Source: Campylobacter concisus (GTDB taxonomy: Bacteria; Campylobacterota; Campylobacteria; Campylobacterales; Campylobacteraceae). Taken from it: a stretch of DNA of 64,000 bases. Positions 28,439 through 37,783 of the stretch are shown here, one piece after another. Below the pieces are notes generated by a model that searched no databases, had not been told where the DNA came from, and was given only the letters and a program-made list of their open reading frames with translations. Made by a program: the position numbers and the translations under genes. The stretch is taken from contig NZ_PIRQ01000003.1 of the NCBI RefSeq assembly GCF_003048535.1, positions 175,643-239,642 of the forward strand. The letters run 5' to 3'. Numbering within the stretch: the first letter of the stretch is position 1; every line of letters starts with the position of its first letter.

Positions 28439-30106
28439 TTATAGGTATCCAAAAGCGGTTGCAAAAATATAGCCAAATATACAAGAGGATATAACACCAA
28501 TAAGACCCGGAATGATAAAGCTGTGATTGATAACAAATTTACCAATATGTGTCGTACCGCTTCTATCAAACTGAATAGCTGCAAGGTCGCTTGGATATGT
28601 TGGCAGGATGTAGTATCCGTAGCAAGCTGGCGCAAAAGCTAGAATGATAGCAGGATTAACATCGATATTTAAAGCTAATGGCACAAATGCAACCAAGGCT
28701 GCAGCTTGAGAATTTACAAATTTTGAGATAATCAAGAGCATAACCGCATAAGTCCAAGGGTGCTCTTTTACGATGCTTCCTAGCGCCTCTTTCATCATCG
28801 GAGTATGCACTGCAAACATAGTCTCAGCCATCCAAGAGATACCAAATACTGCAACAAGAGCGATCATACCTGATCTAAATATCTCGTTTTTACCGATCTT
28901 GCTAGCATCTGTTGGTGTAAAGATTAAAATGATAGCACCAGTTAAAAGCATGAAAATTTGAATAACATGAACCATGCTTAAGCTCTTTGAAGATGCTTGT
29001 TTGTTACTTATATTGATGTAAGCACCTTGGAATTCTTCTTTTGCGCCTTTTTCATTTATATATGTTACTGCACCATCAGCTGTGCGAGTAAGAGTTTGAT
29101 TTGCATCTTTGCCGATGATTTTGACTGATTGAGCTTTTTGATTAGCATTTAGCTTATCGTTTGCTACTTTTAACTCAGCCGCCTCTGTTTGGATGCTAGC
29201 ATCTTTTATTTTTAAGGTTTTTAAGACTTTTTGTTCAGTTGGAAGGTTAGCTATTACTTGAACGACCGTTGCATCTTTGTAAGTAGTCCAGCTTGGGCGA
29301 AGATCTTTAAAATATCCAAGAAGCGCAACTACAAGAATAGAGCCTAAAAATATCCACATCGCAGCCCATTGATAGCCAGGAAGTTTTTTGCCTAAAAGTG
29401 TCGCACTATCGCCATAAACATATTTTTTAAACTCAGGATCTTGAAGCTTTGTTTGAAATACTTCATCTTTATCAAGATCTTTACCTCTAAACCAGCTAAA
29501 AATTCCTACCGCCAAAACACCGCAAAATGTCGAAGGGATAGTAATCTTTAAAAGATCTAAATATCCATCAAAGCCAGCTAAGTGAGTTTTAGCATTAATA
29601 AGAAAGCTTGTAAGAGTTACAACAGCAACTGAAACTGGGCTAGCGATGATGCCCATTTGTGAGGCTATCGAGCTTGCTGCCATTGGTCGCTCTGGGCGGA
29701 TGCCATTTTTGATAGCGATATCATAAACGATAGGAAGCACGGTATAAACAACGTGTCCAGTACCGCATAAAATAGTAAGTGTACATGTTACAAAAGGAGC
29801 CAAGATACTTACATATTTTGGATTTTTTCTAAGTATGGTTTCTGCTATTTGAAGCATAACATCAAGACCACCACTGGCTTGAAGCGTAGCACTTGCCACA
29901 ACAACAGCGAGGATAGTTAGCATAACATCAATTGCTGGCTTACCAGGCTCGATATTAAATCCAAAAACGAGGACTATAAGACCGATACCACCTAGCATAC
30001 CAAGTGCGATACCGCCTTTTTTAGCTCCGTAGAACAAACAGATAAGGACGATGAGAAGCTGGATAGCAAACTGCATGCCTTCACTTAAATTCATGAGAAA
30101 ATCCAT
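28439..30106 (-). CDS. dcuB: DcuB-type C4-dicarboxylate transporter with ~100-residue inserted segment
   Basis: Anaerobic fumarate/succinate antiporter of the inner membrane, used in fumarate respiration. It tracks E. coli DcuB closely on both sides: [71 protein letters not shown] and [19 protein letters not shown]. It is 555 residues instead of 446. The extra length is one block, residues ~273-375, between DLRPS and LSMV, positions only a few residues apart in E. coli. The block is Lys/Asn/Gln-rich and hydrophilic, with no membrane helix. A -10 box lies ~35 nt upstream, and a perfect 17-bp inverted repeat further up may be an operator. Confidence 0.88.
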   Translation of the reverse strand: MDFLMNLSEGMQFAIQLLIVLICLFYGAKKGGIALGMLGGIGLIVLVFGFNIEPGKPAIDVMLTILAVVVASATLQASGGLDVMLQIAETILRKNPKYVSILAPFVTCTLTILCGTGHVVYTVLPIVYDIAIKNGIRPERPMAASSIASQMGIIASPVSVAVVTLTSFLINAKTHLAGFDGYLDLLKITIPSTFCGVLAVGIFSWFRGKDLDKDEVFQTKLQDPEFKKYVYGDSATLLGKKLPGYQWAAMWIFLGSILVVALLGYFKDLRPSWTTYKDATVVQVIANLPTEQKVLKTLKIKDASIQTEAAELKVANDKLNANQKAQSVKIIGKDANQTLTRTADGAVTYINEKGAKEEFQGAYINISNKQASSKSLSMVHVIQIFMLLTGAIILIFTPTDASKIGKNEIFRSGMIALVAVFGISWMAETMFAVHTPMMKEALGSIVKEHPWTYAVMLLIISKFVNSQAAALVAFVPLALNIDVNPAIILAFAPACYGYYILPTYPSDLAAIQFDRSGTTHIGKFVINHSFIIPGLIGVISSCIFGYIFATAFGYL

Positions 30107-30140
30107 GAAACCTCCTAAGTTAATATAAATTTAATCAAGA

Positions 30141-30146
30141 TTATAT
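30141..30146 (-). promoter_or_regulatory. Sigma70 -10 box of dcuB
   Basis: Minus-strand gaTATAATc ~35 nt before the dcuB ATG. The upstream -35 region is weak, consistent with an activator-dependent or ordinary Campylobacter promoter. Confidence 0.45.
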
Positions 30147-30237
30147 CTCTTATGGATTTAGATTAAACTTATATTTTAAGGATGATTTGATACAAATATA
30201 ACATTTTGATTAAAAAAGCTTATTTGGGATAAATTTT

Positions 30238-30254
30238 TACAAGATTGTCTTGTA
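30238..30254. promoter_or_regulatory. 17-bp perfect inverted repeat upstream of dcuB
   Basis: TACAAGA and TCTTGTA arms with a TTG spacer, ~130 bp before the dcuB start. Its size and symmetry suit a dimeric regulator, but it matches no box I know and could be chance in AT-rich DNA. Confidence 0.3.
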
Positions 30255-30454
30255 CGAAATTTTTATTTGATCTTAAAAATTTTATTTGACTTAGAATATA
30301 TAAGATAAAAATAGCATTGTTATATTTTTAAATTTATTAATAGTAAAAATTTATTTAAATTTTATAAATAACCTAGAAAAATAGCATAAAAGCCTTGTAA
30401 ATGTGAAATTTAATAGAACTAAGAGAAAAAGGATTGATGTTTAAAGAAAGGTAA

Positions 30455-30530
30455 TGGTGGTTAGAGGCAGAATCGAACTGCCGACACGCAGATTTTCAGT
30501 CTGCTGCTCTACCGACTGAGCTATCCAACC
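30455..30530 (-). tRNA. tRNA-Phe (anticodon GAA)
   Basis: The minus strand folds into a complete cloverleaf: acceptor arm GGTTGGA pairs with TCTAACC, the D-arm has GCTC/GAGC, the anticodon stem is GCAGA/TCTGC around loop CTGAAAA with anticodon GAA, and the T-arm is GGCAGTTCGATTCTGCC. The discriminator A and the CCA end are encoded. 76 nt. A TATAAT box on the same strand (30550-30555) starts 20 nt upstream. Confidence 0.97.
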
Positions 30531-30549
30531 ACTCGTTAAAGAAAGTCAG

Positions 30550-30555
30550 ATTATA
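30550..30555 (-). promoter_or_regulatory. Sigma70 -10 box of tRNA-Phe
   Basis: Minus-strand TATAAT twenty bases before the tRNA 5' end, giving a short leader. It suggests the tRNA has its own promoter rather than depending on read-through from tonB. Confidence 0.5.
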
Positions 30556-30663
30556 CATGTTTAATATTTAAAGAAAGTTTAAAATACACACTTTTTTAAA
30601 TAAAATAAGCTATGTTTTTCTATTTTGACTTGAAATATAAAAGAAATTCTACAAAGCAGATAA

Positions 30664-30695
30664 TAAATTACGAGCTTAAATAAGCTTGTAATTTA
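30664..30695 (-). terminator. Hairpin at the 3' end of tonB
   Basis: Arms TAAATTAC/GTAATTTA with an inner AGCTT/AAGCT stem overlap the tonB stop codon. No clean T-run follows on the minus strand, so efficiency is uncertain. Confidence 0.5.
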
Positions 30696-31469
30696 TTTTA
30701 GTGTATATGAAATAGGAAAGCGCAGATAACGATCTTGCTTAGGTTTTGGAAACTCAGAACTTGCTCTTTGAATATTTTCTAAAGCACCATTATCAAGCGA
30801 CTCAAAACCAGAGCTTTTACTAACTTTAAGTTCATCTATGCTGCCGTCTTGCTTGAGTAAAAACCTAACTTCTACAACTCCTTGATGTTTCATACGTCTA
30901 GCATTATTTGGGTAACTTTTATGCCTCTTAACTGCGATTATAACCTTCGTAAAATCTTCATCGCCTTGCGAATTTGATAAATTTAGCTCAGGTGTTACAT
31001 TTTGAACTGGAGCTGCAGCTATAGACTTGTTATTGGCTGGTAAATTTGTATTTACACTAGCTGGCGGTACAATGGGCTGCACTGGCTGAGCAATTACCGG
31101 TTCAGGCTTGGGCTCTATTTTTTTCTCTTTTTTAGGCTCTACCTTTTTTATTTCACGCTTTGGTTTCTCCACCTTTTTAGGTTCAGGTTTTGGTTCTGGC
31201 TTTGGCTCAGGTTTTGGTGGCTCTGGCGGTGGTGGTGGAGCTGGTGGAGTTGGCTCTGGGATAAGCATTTGCTCCGCTATTTGAGGTGCTGAGACTTGCG
31301 GCACTGGAGTAAATGAATTAAGAGCTATTTTTATCGGTTTTTGCTCACCTATTTTTATCTCATCAAAATTATGTGAAAGCAAAAAATATACTGCTGCTCC
31401 ATGCACTATAAGCGAAACAGCTAAGCCGCTGTAATTTGAAATTTTATTCAGAGATTGTTTGGATTGCAA
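30693..31469 (-). CDS. tonB: TonB energy transducer
   Basis: Carries energy from ExbBD to outer-membrane receptors for iron, haem or cobalamin. An N-terminal anchor helix (about residues 13-31, SGLAVSLIVHGAAVYFLL) precedes a Pro/Lys/Glu linker (~70-130, with PPAPPPPPEPP and repeated PKPEP) and a C-terminal TonB domain (SYPNNARRMKHQGVVEVRFLL, LRFPISYTL). The start is TTG with AAGGG ~9 nt upstream; it overlaps the end of exbD by 26 bases, and no ATG exists before the anchor. 258 residues. Confidence 0.9.
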   Translation of the reverse strand: MQSKQSLNKISNYSGLAVSLIVHGAAVYFLLSHNFDEIKIGEQKPIKIALNSFTPVPQVSAPQIAEQMLIPEPTPPAPPPPPEPPKPEPKPEPKPEPKKVEKPKREIKKVEPKKEKKIEPKPEPVIAQPVQPIVPPASVNTNLPANNKSIAAAPVQNVTPELNLSNSQGDEDFTKVIIAVKRHKSYPNNARRMKHQGVVEVRFLLKQDGSIDELKVSKSSGFESLDNGALENIQRASSEFPKPKQDRYLRFPISYTLK

Positions 31470-31827
31470 AATTTTCGTGGCCCTTCTCTTTTAATATATC
31501 AATTACTTTGACAAAGCTATCAAATTTCGAATTTTTATCGCTTTTTAGTTCGATCAATGTCTTTATATCAACCGCATTTAGTTTATCTTTAAGTTCGTTC
31601 TCAGAAATTTCTACATCATCTATAAAAAATTTATTATCCTTATCAATTACTACGCTTACCTTTTTATCGTCCTCTTTGCTTTGCTCAGCGCTGTTTGCAC
31701 TTGGAAGATCAATAGCTATCTTGCCTTGAGCAATAAAAGTCGAAATGCTAAGCACGATAGCAAGCAAAACAAGCATAATATCAATAAATGGGACAATATT
31801 TAACCCATCTTTTTTATTTAGACGCAT
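31444..31827 (-). CDS. exbD: ExbD motor subunit of the TonB system
   Basis: Single-span partner of ExbB. The start region [22 protein letters not shown] has the essential membrane Asp (PFIDIM), and the periplasmic domain ends FAIQTISE. 127 residues. It overlaps exbB by 14 bases and tonB by 26, so the three are tightly coupled. Confidence 0.9.
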   Translation of the reverse strand: MRLNKKDGLNIVPFIDIMLVLLAIVLSISTFIAQGKIAIDLPSANSAEQSKEDDKKVSVVIDKDNKFFIDDVEISENELKDKLNAVDIKTLIELKSDKNSKFDSFVKVIDILKEKGHENFAIQTISE

Positions 31828-32242
31828 TTTCAGCCTTATATCTATTTAGCATCACATCTACTTTTCTGACAAAACCATTGTAAATCATCAAAGTTGGTAT
31901 CGCCACAAGTAGTCCAAAAGCAGTTGCTTTTAGCGCAAGAGAGAGGCCGACCATTATGCTTTTAGTATCGATTCCGCCTGCCATACCCATATCATAAAAT
32001 GTGATCATAATTCCAGCAACTGTACCAAGAAGTCCTACATATGGTGCATTTGAGTAGATAATATAAAGTGTGGTTAAATTTTTGGTTAGTGCTTCCTCAA
32101 GCGATTCGATACTTTTATAGCCTTTTATATCAACGCGTGAATAAAAAATAATACGCTCAATCGTATACCAAAGTACAAAAAAACTCATAATGCCTAAAAT
32201 CGCAATAATTACATGATCAATGTGATGTTTAATTAGCTCCAT
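31814..32242 (-). CDS. exbB: ExbB proton channel of the TonB system
   Basis: First gene of the exbB-exbD-tonB operon. The short epsilonproteobacterial form (142 residues) keeps three helices and the core [19 protein letters not shown] plus [16 protein letters not shown] strong promoter with a Fur-like site lies upstream, so iron control is likely. Confidence 0.9.
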   Translation of the reverse strand: MELIKHHIDHVIIAILGIMSFFVLWYTIERIIFYSRVDIKGYKSIESLEEALTKNLTTLYIIYSNAPYVGLLGTVAGIMITFYDMGMAGGIDTKSIMVGLSLALKATAFGLLVAIPTLMIYNGFVRKVDVMLNRYKAENASK

Positions 32243-32271
32243 AATACCTTCTTAGTAAAAATTTTTGCGTG

Positions 32272-32300
32272 ATTATAGCTATATTGATAACCAATGTCAA
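32272..32300 (-). promoter_or_regulatory. exbB promoter with overlapping Fur-box-like site
   Basis: On the minus strand: TTGACA, a 17-base spacer, TATAAT, about 30 nt before the exbB ATG. Inside the spacer and -35, positions 32286-32298 read GATAACCAATGTC, matching 9 of 12 fixed positions of the GATAATnATTATC Fur core. Placement over the promoter suits Fur repression in iron-rich conditions. Confidence 0.6.
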
Positions 32301-32377
32301 ATATTTAGTAAAAATGTAATCAAATAAAAACTAAAATTTTTAATTTTGTATGTATATATTTAATTATATTTAGAATT

Positions 32378-33322
32378 TCAAAAATTTAATTTTTTTCTTA
32401 GTAGCTCTATTTCAGTGATGACTATTTTTGGCGTAAGCTCCTTCATACAGGCATGTGTTTTTATGGGACATACTCGCTTCATGCATGGCATACACTCTAA
32501 ATTTAAATGCACTATCTTTGCACTCTCATCTTGCCATGGACTAGTCTCTTTAAATTTAGTCGGTCCAAAAAGAGCCACAAGTGGCACTTTATAGGCAGCT
32601 GCGATATGCATAGGACCACTATCGTTTGTCAAAAAGATGCCATTTTTTATAGAACCTATAACCTCACAAAGCTCTTTTATGCTTGTTTTTCCGGCCAAAT
32701 TTTCACATTTCATACCATTTTGTAAGAGTATCTGCTCGATTTCATTGCAAATTTCAAGCTCAGCTTTCGAGCCAGTGATCTTTACATCAAATTCATCTTT
32801 AAAGTGCAGTGCAACCTCTGCAAAATAGTACGGATACCACCTTTTGGCACTTCCGTAGCTAGCACCTGGATTTAGCACAAGGAGTTTTTGCTCGCTTTTT
32901 TTAGCTTCATAATAAATTTTTAGTTCGTTTGAAATTTCTTTTAAATTTAGGCTTTGCTTTATGAAATTTAGATATTTCTGCACCTGATGCAAGCTCTCGC
33001 TACTCTTTTTAAAACAAAATTTTTGCGTTGCTTTTATAAAAAATAGCAAAAATTTACTAGCAAATGAGCTTCTAAGGCTAATAGCAATATCAAATTTTCC
33101 AAGCTTGCTAGCCGTTTTTATAAGACTTAAATATCTTGAGTTTTGCTTTTTACTATCGTCAATGACTACTTTTTCACACTTTGGATGTGATTTGTAAAGC
33201 TCACAGGCCACATAAGAGCCAAAAAATACAATATTTTTAGCATTTTTACTTAAATTTTCTATCGCTGCACTCGCCATCACAGCATCTCCAAGCCAAGTTG
33301 GAAGCTCTATAAACACTCTCAC
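32378..33322 (-). CDS. waaF: ADP-heptose:LPS heptosyltransferase (WaaF-like)
   Basis: GT9-family enzyme adding heptose to the inner core of lipo-oligosaccharide. The N-terminal ELPTWLGDAVMASAAIENL resembles WaaF, VLNPGASYGSAKRWY is the donor-site segment, and TNDSGPMHIAAAYKVPLVALFGPTK is the classic GT9 motif. 314 residues. Two C-terminal Cys motifs (LECMPCMKRVCPI, HACMKEL) match those of heptosyltransferase II proteins. It overlaps the upstream glycosyltransferase by four bases. WaaF rather than WaaC is the likelier assignment. Confidence 0.82.
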   Translation of the reverse strand: MRVFIELPTWLGDAVMASAAIENLSKNAKNIVFFGSYVACELYKSHPKCEKVVIDDSKKQNSRYLSLIKTASKLGKFDIAISLRSSFASKFLLFFIKATQKFCFKKSSESLHQVQKYLNFIKQSLNLKEISNELKIYYEAKKSEQKLLVLNPGASYGSAKRWYPYYFAEVALHFKDEFDVKITGSKAELEICNEIEQILLQNGMKCENLAGKTSIKELCEVIGSIKNGIFLTNDSGPMHIAAAYKVPLVALFGPTKFKETSPWQDESAKIVHLNLECMPCMKRVCPIKTHACMKELTPKIVITEIELLRKKLNF

Positions 33323-34362
33323 TTTTGCTCCAAATTTAGCACTTCGTTTATGATTTCAAGAGTTTTGCTTGCATTTTCTTCTATACTAAATTTTTGCGAA
33401 AGTAAAAATGACTCCTCTTGCAGCTCTCTCATCATCTCATTATCATTAAGCACCTGCTCCACTAGCTCCAGTATACTTTCATCATTTGGTTCACGCATGA
33501 TAAAACGATTTTCTAAAATTTCAGCTGCCCCATTTTGAGCCGTTGTAAAGACAATATTTTTAAAGCTAAGTGCCTCTAGAACGACATTTGAAAATGGCTC
33601 ATAGTGTGTTGGAAATATAAAAATATCGCTTGCTTCATAAAATTTTGCAGTCATTTTTTGCTCACCTGTAAAAAATGCCTTTATCTTTAGCTTTTTTGCT
33701 AGCTTCTTATATGAATTTAAATTTTTATCTTTGCCTACTATTAGCGCATTTACTGGCGTTTTTAGCTTTGAGACAAGAAGTAAAAAGTCTTTTGCTCCTT
33801 TTCTTTTAAAGCCATTTCCGACAAAAAGCACAATTGGTAAATTGTAATCGAGTCCAAATTCTTCACATACGCTAAGTTTTGCTTCTCCTTTTTCTACTTT
33901 TTGTGGCAAATTTATACCGTTGTAAATGGTAACGATTTTTGACTCATCGACACCGTAAGCTGAAATAATTTGCTCTTTTATGTAGTTTGAATTTGCGATT
34001 ATCTTTTTAGAATTTTTAAAGCAACGTTTTTCTAGATATGGATAGACAAAATTTAGAGGATTAACCCACCAAAATGGCTTTGTGGCACGATAAATTTTAT
34101 GCACGCCGTCCCCTGCTCTATAAATATCTGCGCAGCTCACTCGCTCCAAGCTAAAATATACCTCATCACTTTTTTTCTGGCGTTTTACCTGTGCGTTAAA
34201 TCTCAAAGCCTTTTTCCATGACGAGATCCTAGCCTCTCCTAGATATGAGCGTATAGATGTGTCTATACCTACGTCTTTTAGGGCTTTGGTAAGCCTTCTT
34301 AAATAGCGTTCGGCACCACCGACTGCGTTTGGATTGATACGTAAAAAAACTATTTTTTTCAT
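33319..34362 (-). CDS. GT4-family glycosyltransferase, probably LPS core
   Basis: GT-B fold retaining glycosyltransferase, 347 residues. GGAERYLRRLTKAL near the N-terminus and the donor-site motif FPTHYEPFSNVVLEAL (the EX7E-type element) identify family GT4. It resembles WaaG-like core glycosyltransferases, and the following waaF overlaps it by four bases, so a role in lipo-oligosaccharide core assembly is likely. The sugar transferred cannot be read from the sequence. Confidence 0.8.
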   Translation of the reverse strand: MKKIVFLRINPNAVGGAERYLRRLTKALKDVGIDTSIRSYLGEARISSWKKALRFNAQVKRQKKSDEVYFSLERVSCADIYRAGDGVHKIYRATKPFWWVNPLNFVYPYLEKRCFKNSKKIIANSNYIKEQIISAYGVDESKIVTIYNGINLPQKVEKGEAKLSVCEEFGLDYNLPIVLFVGNGFKRKGAKDFLLLVSKLKTPVNALIVGKDKNLNSYKKLAKKLKIKAFFTGEQKMTAKFYEASDIFIFPTHYEPFSNVVLEALSFKNIVFTTAQNGAAEILENRFIMREPNDESILELVEQVLNDNEMMRELQEESFLLSQKFSIEENASKTLEIINEVLNLEQK

Positions 34363-34481
34363 GACCTCAAAGCTTTTTATTTTTGTGATTTTTTATTTGT
34401 AATGTCCGCCATAATATCAAAAATTTTTATAAATCAGCCTATTTTTTGCCTAAATTTCATAAAATTACACAAAGGATAAAA

Positions 34482-37118
34482 ATGAAAACACTTACTATTA
34501 TTGACACTTTTGGTTTCTTTTTTAGGCTCTACTACGCCATGAGCGGACTTAAAAACCGCGAGGGCAAGCCAAGCGGAATGATAAGTGGCTTTGCAAATTT
34601 TATAGCAAGCCTCAAGGATGAATACCAAAGCGACTATCTCATCTTTGCGCTTGATAGCAAAGGCAAGACCTTACGTCACGAAATTTTAGGTGATTACAAA
34701 GCAAACAGAAACGAGCCGCCAGCTCAGCTAAAAGAACAGCTTCCAGTTTGCATAGATATGATAGAAAAAATGGGGCTTTACAGCCTTAGCCGCGAGGGCT
34801 ACGAGGCCGATGACATCATCGCAAGTGCGGTTAAATTTTGTAAAGACAAAGATATATTTGTGCGAATAGTCACCCACGATAAAGACCTTTACCAGCTCAT
34901 AGAGGACGGTAAAGTGAGCATCTACAGCCCGCAAAGCAAGATCGATCATGATAGTGCAAGCTGCTTTGAAAAGTATGGAGTTTATCCGGCACAAGTAAGG
35001 GACTTTCTAGCCATCGCTGGCGATAGCTCGGACAACATCCCAGGCGTCAAAGGTATCGGCGCAGTGGGAGCTAAGAAGCTTTTGGCTGAGTATGGTAGCT
35101 TAGATGGAATTTATGAAAATTTAGCCCTTCTTAGAAACGAGCGCACCAAAAATATGCTAGCAGCCGCAAGAGACGAGGCGTTTTTGAGCAAAAAACTAGC
35201 CACGCTCTTTGATGATGCGATCACTTCGCTTGATCTTGAGCACTCTAAATTTCCAGAGCAAAATCCTCTGATAAATATCTCAGAAATTTTAAAAGAGTAT
35301 GATCTAAATAGGCTTTTAAAAAGTCTACAAAAAGAGGAAAGTGTCGAGTTTAAACTAGGCTTTAGGGCAAATTTACTACTTGATGAGGCTAGCATCGAAA
35401 AACTACTCTCTAGCGTCACGCCAGAGACCATCGTCGCCTTTGACACCGAGACCACGGGCGTTGATAGCAAGAGCGCAAAGATCGTCGGTTTTAGCTTTTG
35501 CTTTAACGACGAGGACGCCTACTACGTGCCAGTGGCTCACAACTACCTAGGCGCGCCAAAGCAAATAGACCTAAAATTTGCCACTTGGGCGGTAGGGCAA
35601 ATTTATAAAGGTTGCGTGATCGGACAAAATTTAAAATATGACTTTGAGATCGTGAAAAACAACCTTGGGCTCAACCCTCCAGCAAATTTTAAAGACACGA
35701 TGATACTTGCGTGGCTTAGCGATCCAAACTCAAGTGTCGGCATGGACGCGCTGGCAAAGAGGCTCTATGACTACGACACGATCAAATTTGAAGATGTGGT
35801 CAAAAAGGGACAAACTTTTGGCGATGTGCCCCTAGAAAATGCCGCTAAATACGCGAGCGAGGATGCTTGGATAACGCTTAAATTTTATAAAACTTTTCAA
35901 AACACGCTTGATAAAAATTTACTAGCGCTTGCCGATACGCACGAGTTTCCTTTTATCCTCACGCTCTTTGATATGGAGCAAAATGGCATCAAGATAAACG
36001 AAGCTAAGATGCAAAAGCTCATCCTTGAAAACGACACCAAACTAAAGGCGCTAACAAGTGAAATTTACGAGCTAAGCGGCGAAAATTTCAACATAAACTC
36101 CGTAAAACAGCTTGGCGTCATACTTTTTGAGCACCTAAAGCTTCCAACCAAAAAGAAGACAAAAACAGGATATAGCACCGATGAGAGCGTGCTAGCTGAG
36201 CTTACGGGCGCTCATCCAGTGATAGAGAAAATTTTAGCTTACAGAGAGCTATATAAACTGCAAAGCACCTACTGCGAGCCACTTTTAGCGCTTGCGAAAA
36301 AGGACGAGGGCTCACGAATTTACACGAGCTTTTTACAAACTGGCACGAGTACTGGCAGGCTTTCAAGCAAAAATCCAAATTTACAAAATATCCCAGCTCG
36401 TGGCAGCCTCGCAAAGGATGTCAGAGAGTGCTTTGAGGCGGGCGAAGGCTATAGCTTCGTGGGGCTTGACTACAGTCAGATCGAGCTTAGGCTGCTAGCT
36501 CACTTTAGCCGTGATCCTGCGCTTCTTGAGGCGTTTAAAAATGACGAGGATATCCACGCAAGGACGGCTATTAGCATATTTGGTAGCAGCGACGGGCAAA
36601 ATAGAGCCGTGGCAAAGAGTATAAATTTTGGCCTCATTTACGGCATGGGCTCAAGCAAGCTGGCAAATCAAGTAAACATCACAAGAGCCGAGGCAAAAGA
36701 GTATATAGAGCTCTATTTTAAGGCGTTTGAGACGATCAAGGAGTTTTTGGAGAGCATAAAAATTTCAGCTAAAAATGACGGCTTTGTGCAAACACTTCTT
36801 GGCAGAAGACGCTATTTTGACTTTAAAAGTGCCACACCTATGCAAATAGCCATGTTTGAGCGCGAGGCGGTAAATACGGTCTTTCAAGGCTCTGCGGCAG
36901 ATCTAGTTAAGATGGCGATGGTAAAAGTTAGAGCAAATTTAGATAAAAATGCAAAAATGTTGCTTCAAATCCACGACGAGCTGATATTTGAAGTAAAAGA
37001 CGAATTTGCACAGGAATTTGGCAAGGCGACACAAAAGACAATGGAGGAAATTTACACGCTAAATGTGCCGCTTAAAACATCGCTAAATATCGCTAAAAAC
37101 TGGGGTGAGCTAAAATAG
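34482..37118 (+). CDS. polA: DNA polymerase I
   Basis: Repair and Okazaki-fragment polymerase. The start is the ATG preceded by AAAGGA; an upstream TTG would add 12 unlikely residues. 878 residues. The N-terminal 5' nuclease shows IDTFGFFFRLYYAMSGL, EADDIIASA, VTHDKDLYQL and AGDSSDNIPGVKGIG. The 3'-5' exonuclease domain keeps DTETTG, so proofreading is plausibly intact. The polymerase domain has LDYSQIELRLLAHFS, RAVAKSINFGLIYGMG and LQIHDELIFE. It is a single-gene unit. Confidence 0.96.
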   Translation: MKTLTIIDTFGFFFRLYYAMSGLKNREGKPSGMISGFANFIASLKDEYQSDYLIFALDSKGKTLRHEILGDYKANRNEPPAQLKEQLPVCIDMIEKMGLYSLSREGYEADDIIASAVKFCKDKDIFVRIVTHDKDLYQLIEDGKVSIYSPQSKIDHDSASCFEKYGVYPAQVRDFLAIAGDSSDNIPGVKGIGAVGAKKLLAEYGSLDGIYENLALLRNERTKNMLAAARDEAFLSKKLATLFDDAITSLDLEHSKFPEQNPLINISEILKEYDLNRLLKSLQKEESVEFKLGFRANLLLDEASIEKLLSSVTPETIVAFDTETTGVDSKSAKIVGFSFCFNDEDAYYVPVAHNYLGAPKQIDLKFATWAVGQIYKGCVIGQNLKYDFEIVKNNLGLNPPANFKDTMILAWLSDPNSSVGMDALAKRLYDYDTIKFEDVVKKGQTFGDVPLENAAKYASEDAWITLKFYKTFQNTLDKNLLALADTHEFPFILTLFDMEQNGIKINEAKMQKLILENDTKLKALTSEIYELSGENFNINSVKQLGVILFEHLKLPTKKKTKTGYSTDESVLAELTGAHPVIEKILAYRELYKLQSTYCEPLLALAKKDEGSRIYTSFLQTGTSTGRLSSKNPNLQNIPARGSLAKDVRECFEAGEGYSFVGLDYSQIELRLLAHFSRDPALLEAFKNDEDIHARTAISIFGSSDGQNRAVAKSINFGLIYGMGSSKLANQVNITRAEAKEYIELYFKAFETIKEFLESIKISAKNDGFVQTLLGRRRYFDFKSATPMQIAMFEREAVNTVFQGSAADLVKMAMVKVRANLDKNAKMLLQIHDELIFEVKDEFAQEFGKATQKTMEEIYTLNVPLKTSLNIAKNWGELK

Positions 37119-37131
37119 ATAGATAAATTTT

Positions 37132-37161
37132 GCTGGAGCTTTTAAGATGATTAGCTCCTGC
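37132..37161 (+). terminator. Hairpin after polA
   Basis: Arms GGAGCT/AGCTCC with a 12-nt AT-rich loop, followed by TGCTTTATAC, about 15 bp after the polA stop and before the convergent VanZ-like gene. Confidence 0.5.
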
Positions 37162-37194
37162 TTTATACTTAAAAAATAAAGTTGTGATTTATCG

Positions 37195-37593
37195 CTACAT
37201 CTTTGAATTTTTATACTTTTGTAAAAAGCAAATGGTATCAGTCAAATAAGCCAGCAAGCAGCCCAACGCGTAACATGCGATGTCGCTAACGTCAAATATT
37301 CCGCCAAAGACTATACGTATTATTAAATTATGAATATCTAAAATTTCAAGTACTTTAAAGTATTGTAAAATTTCTATAAATAGCGAGAAGATAAATATTT
37401 CAAACGCTAAAATTTTTGGTGTAGTTTTAAACACGGCTCGTCCAAATGCGTAAAGCATCACCGTAAATAGCACATCACCCAAATAATGACGCACGAAGCC
37501 ACCTTTAACAAAAGCTGCGATATAAATTTCGATTGCCAAAATCACGACTGCTACGAGCAAAAAGGACAATCTAGCTCGCAAGCTATGTCTCAT
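37195..37593 (-). CDS. VanZ/DUF2809-type small membrane protein
   Basis: Four or so hydrophobic segments in ~132 residues: LSFLLVAVVILAIEIYIAAF, YLGDVLFTVMLYAFGRAVF, ILAFEIFIFSLFIEILQYF and DIACYALGCLLAYLTD. The GDVLFTVMLY and IEILQYF pattern resembles the DUF2809/VanZ-like group of membrane proteins of unknown function. The frame stays open to 37695, but the extra residues overlap a decayed gene fragment in another frame, and the ATG at 37593 gives a natural start. It lies behind dapE with ~280 bp between them. Function not assigned. Confidence 0.6.
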   Translation of the reverse strand: MRHSLRARLSFLLVAVVILAIEIYIAAFVKGGFVRHYLGDVLFTVMLYAFGRAVFKTTPKILAFEIFIFSLFIEILQYFKVLEILDIHNLIIRIVFGGIFDVSDIACYALGCLLAYLTDTICFLQKYKNSKM

Positions 37594-37666
37594 TTTCTCG
37601 TATTGAAAAAATTTGTATATTTTTCGTTTTACTTGCATTTTTTTATTTATTTGAAATTTTACTTTT

Positions 37667-37783
37667 TTACAAATTAGAAATGATATCCATACCATCTTTA
37701 AAGCCGGGATCGTGCTGGATATATTTCTCGCTCACAAATGTATTTATAACTTCTGCCTTATGCTCGTTAAAAAGAGTATTCCA
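37667..37783 (-). pseudogene. Remnant of a SnoaL-like/NTF2-fold protein gene
   Basis: On the minus strand one frame reads WNTLFNEHKAEVINTFVSEK, then YIQHDPGFKDGMDIISNL and a stop. The YIQHDPGFKDGMD segment is typical of the middle of SnoaL-like polyketide-cyclase-fold proteins (commonly YIQHNPxVxDG). Only ~38 codons survive, bounded by a stop on the upstream side; neighbouring DNA up to 37860 shows hints of the same family in other frames (HEIAGFWQFQ). It is best read as a broken and shortened gene. Family assignment is by pattern only. Confidence 0.45.

Larger units (their letters stand above)
30107..30454. other. Intergenic region between dcuB and tRNA-Phe
   Basis: About 350 bp of very AT-rich DNA with no open frame that resembles a protein. 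It holds the dcuB promoter region (minus-strand TATAAT at 30141-30146) and a perfect inverted repeat described separately. Nothing else is recognisable. Confidence 0.6.
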
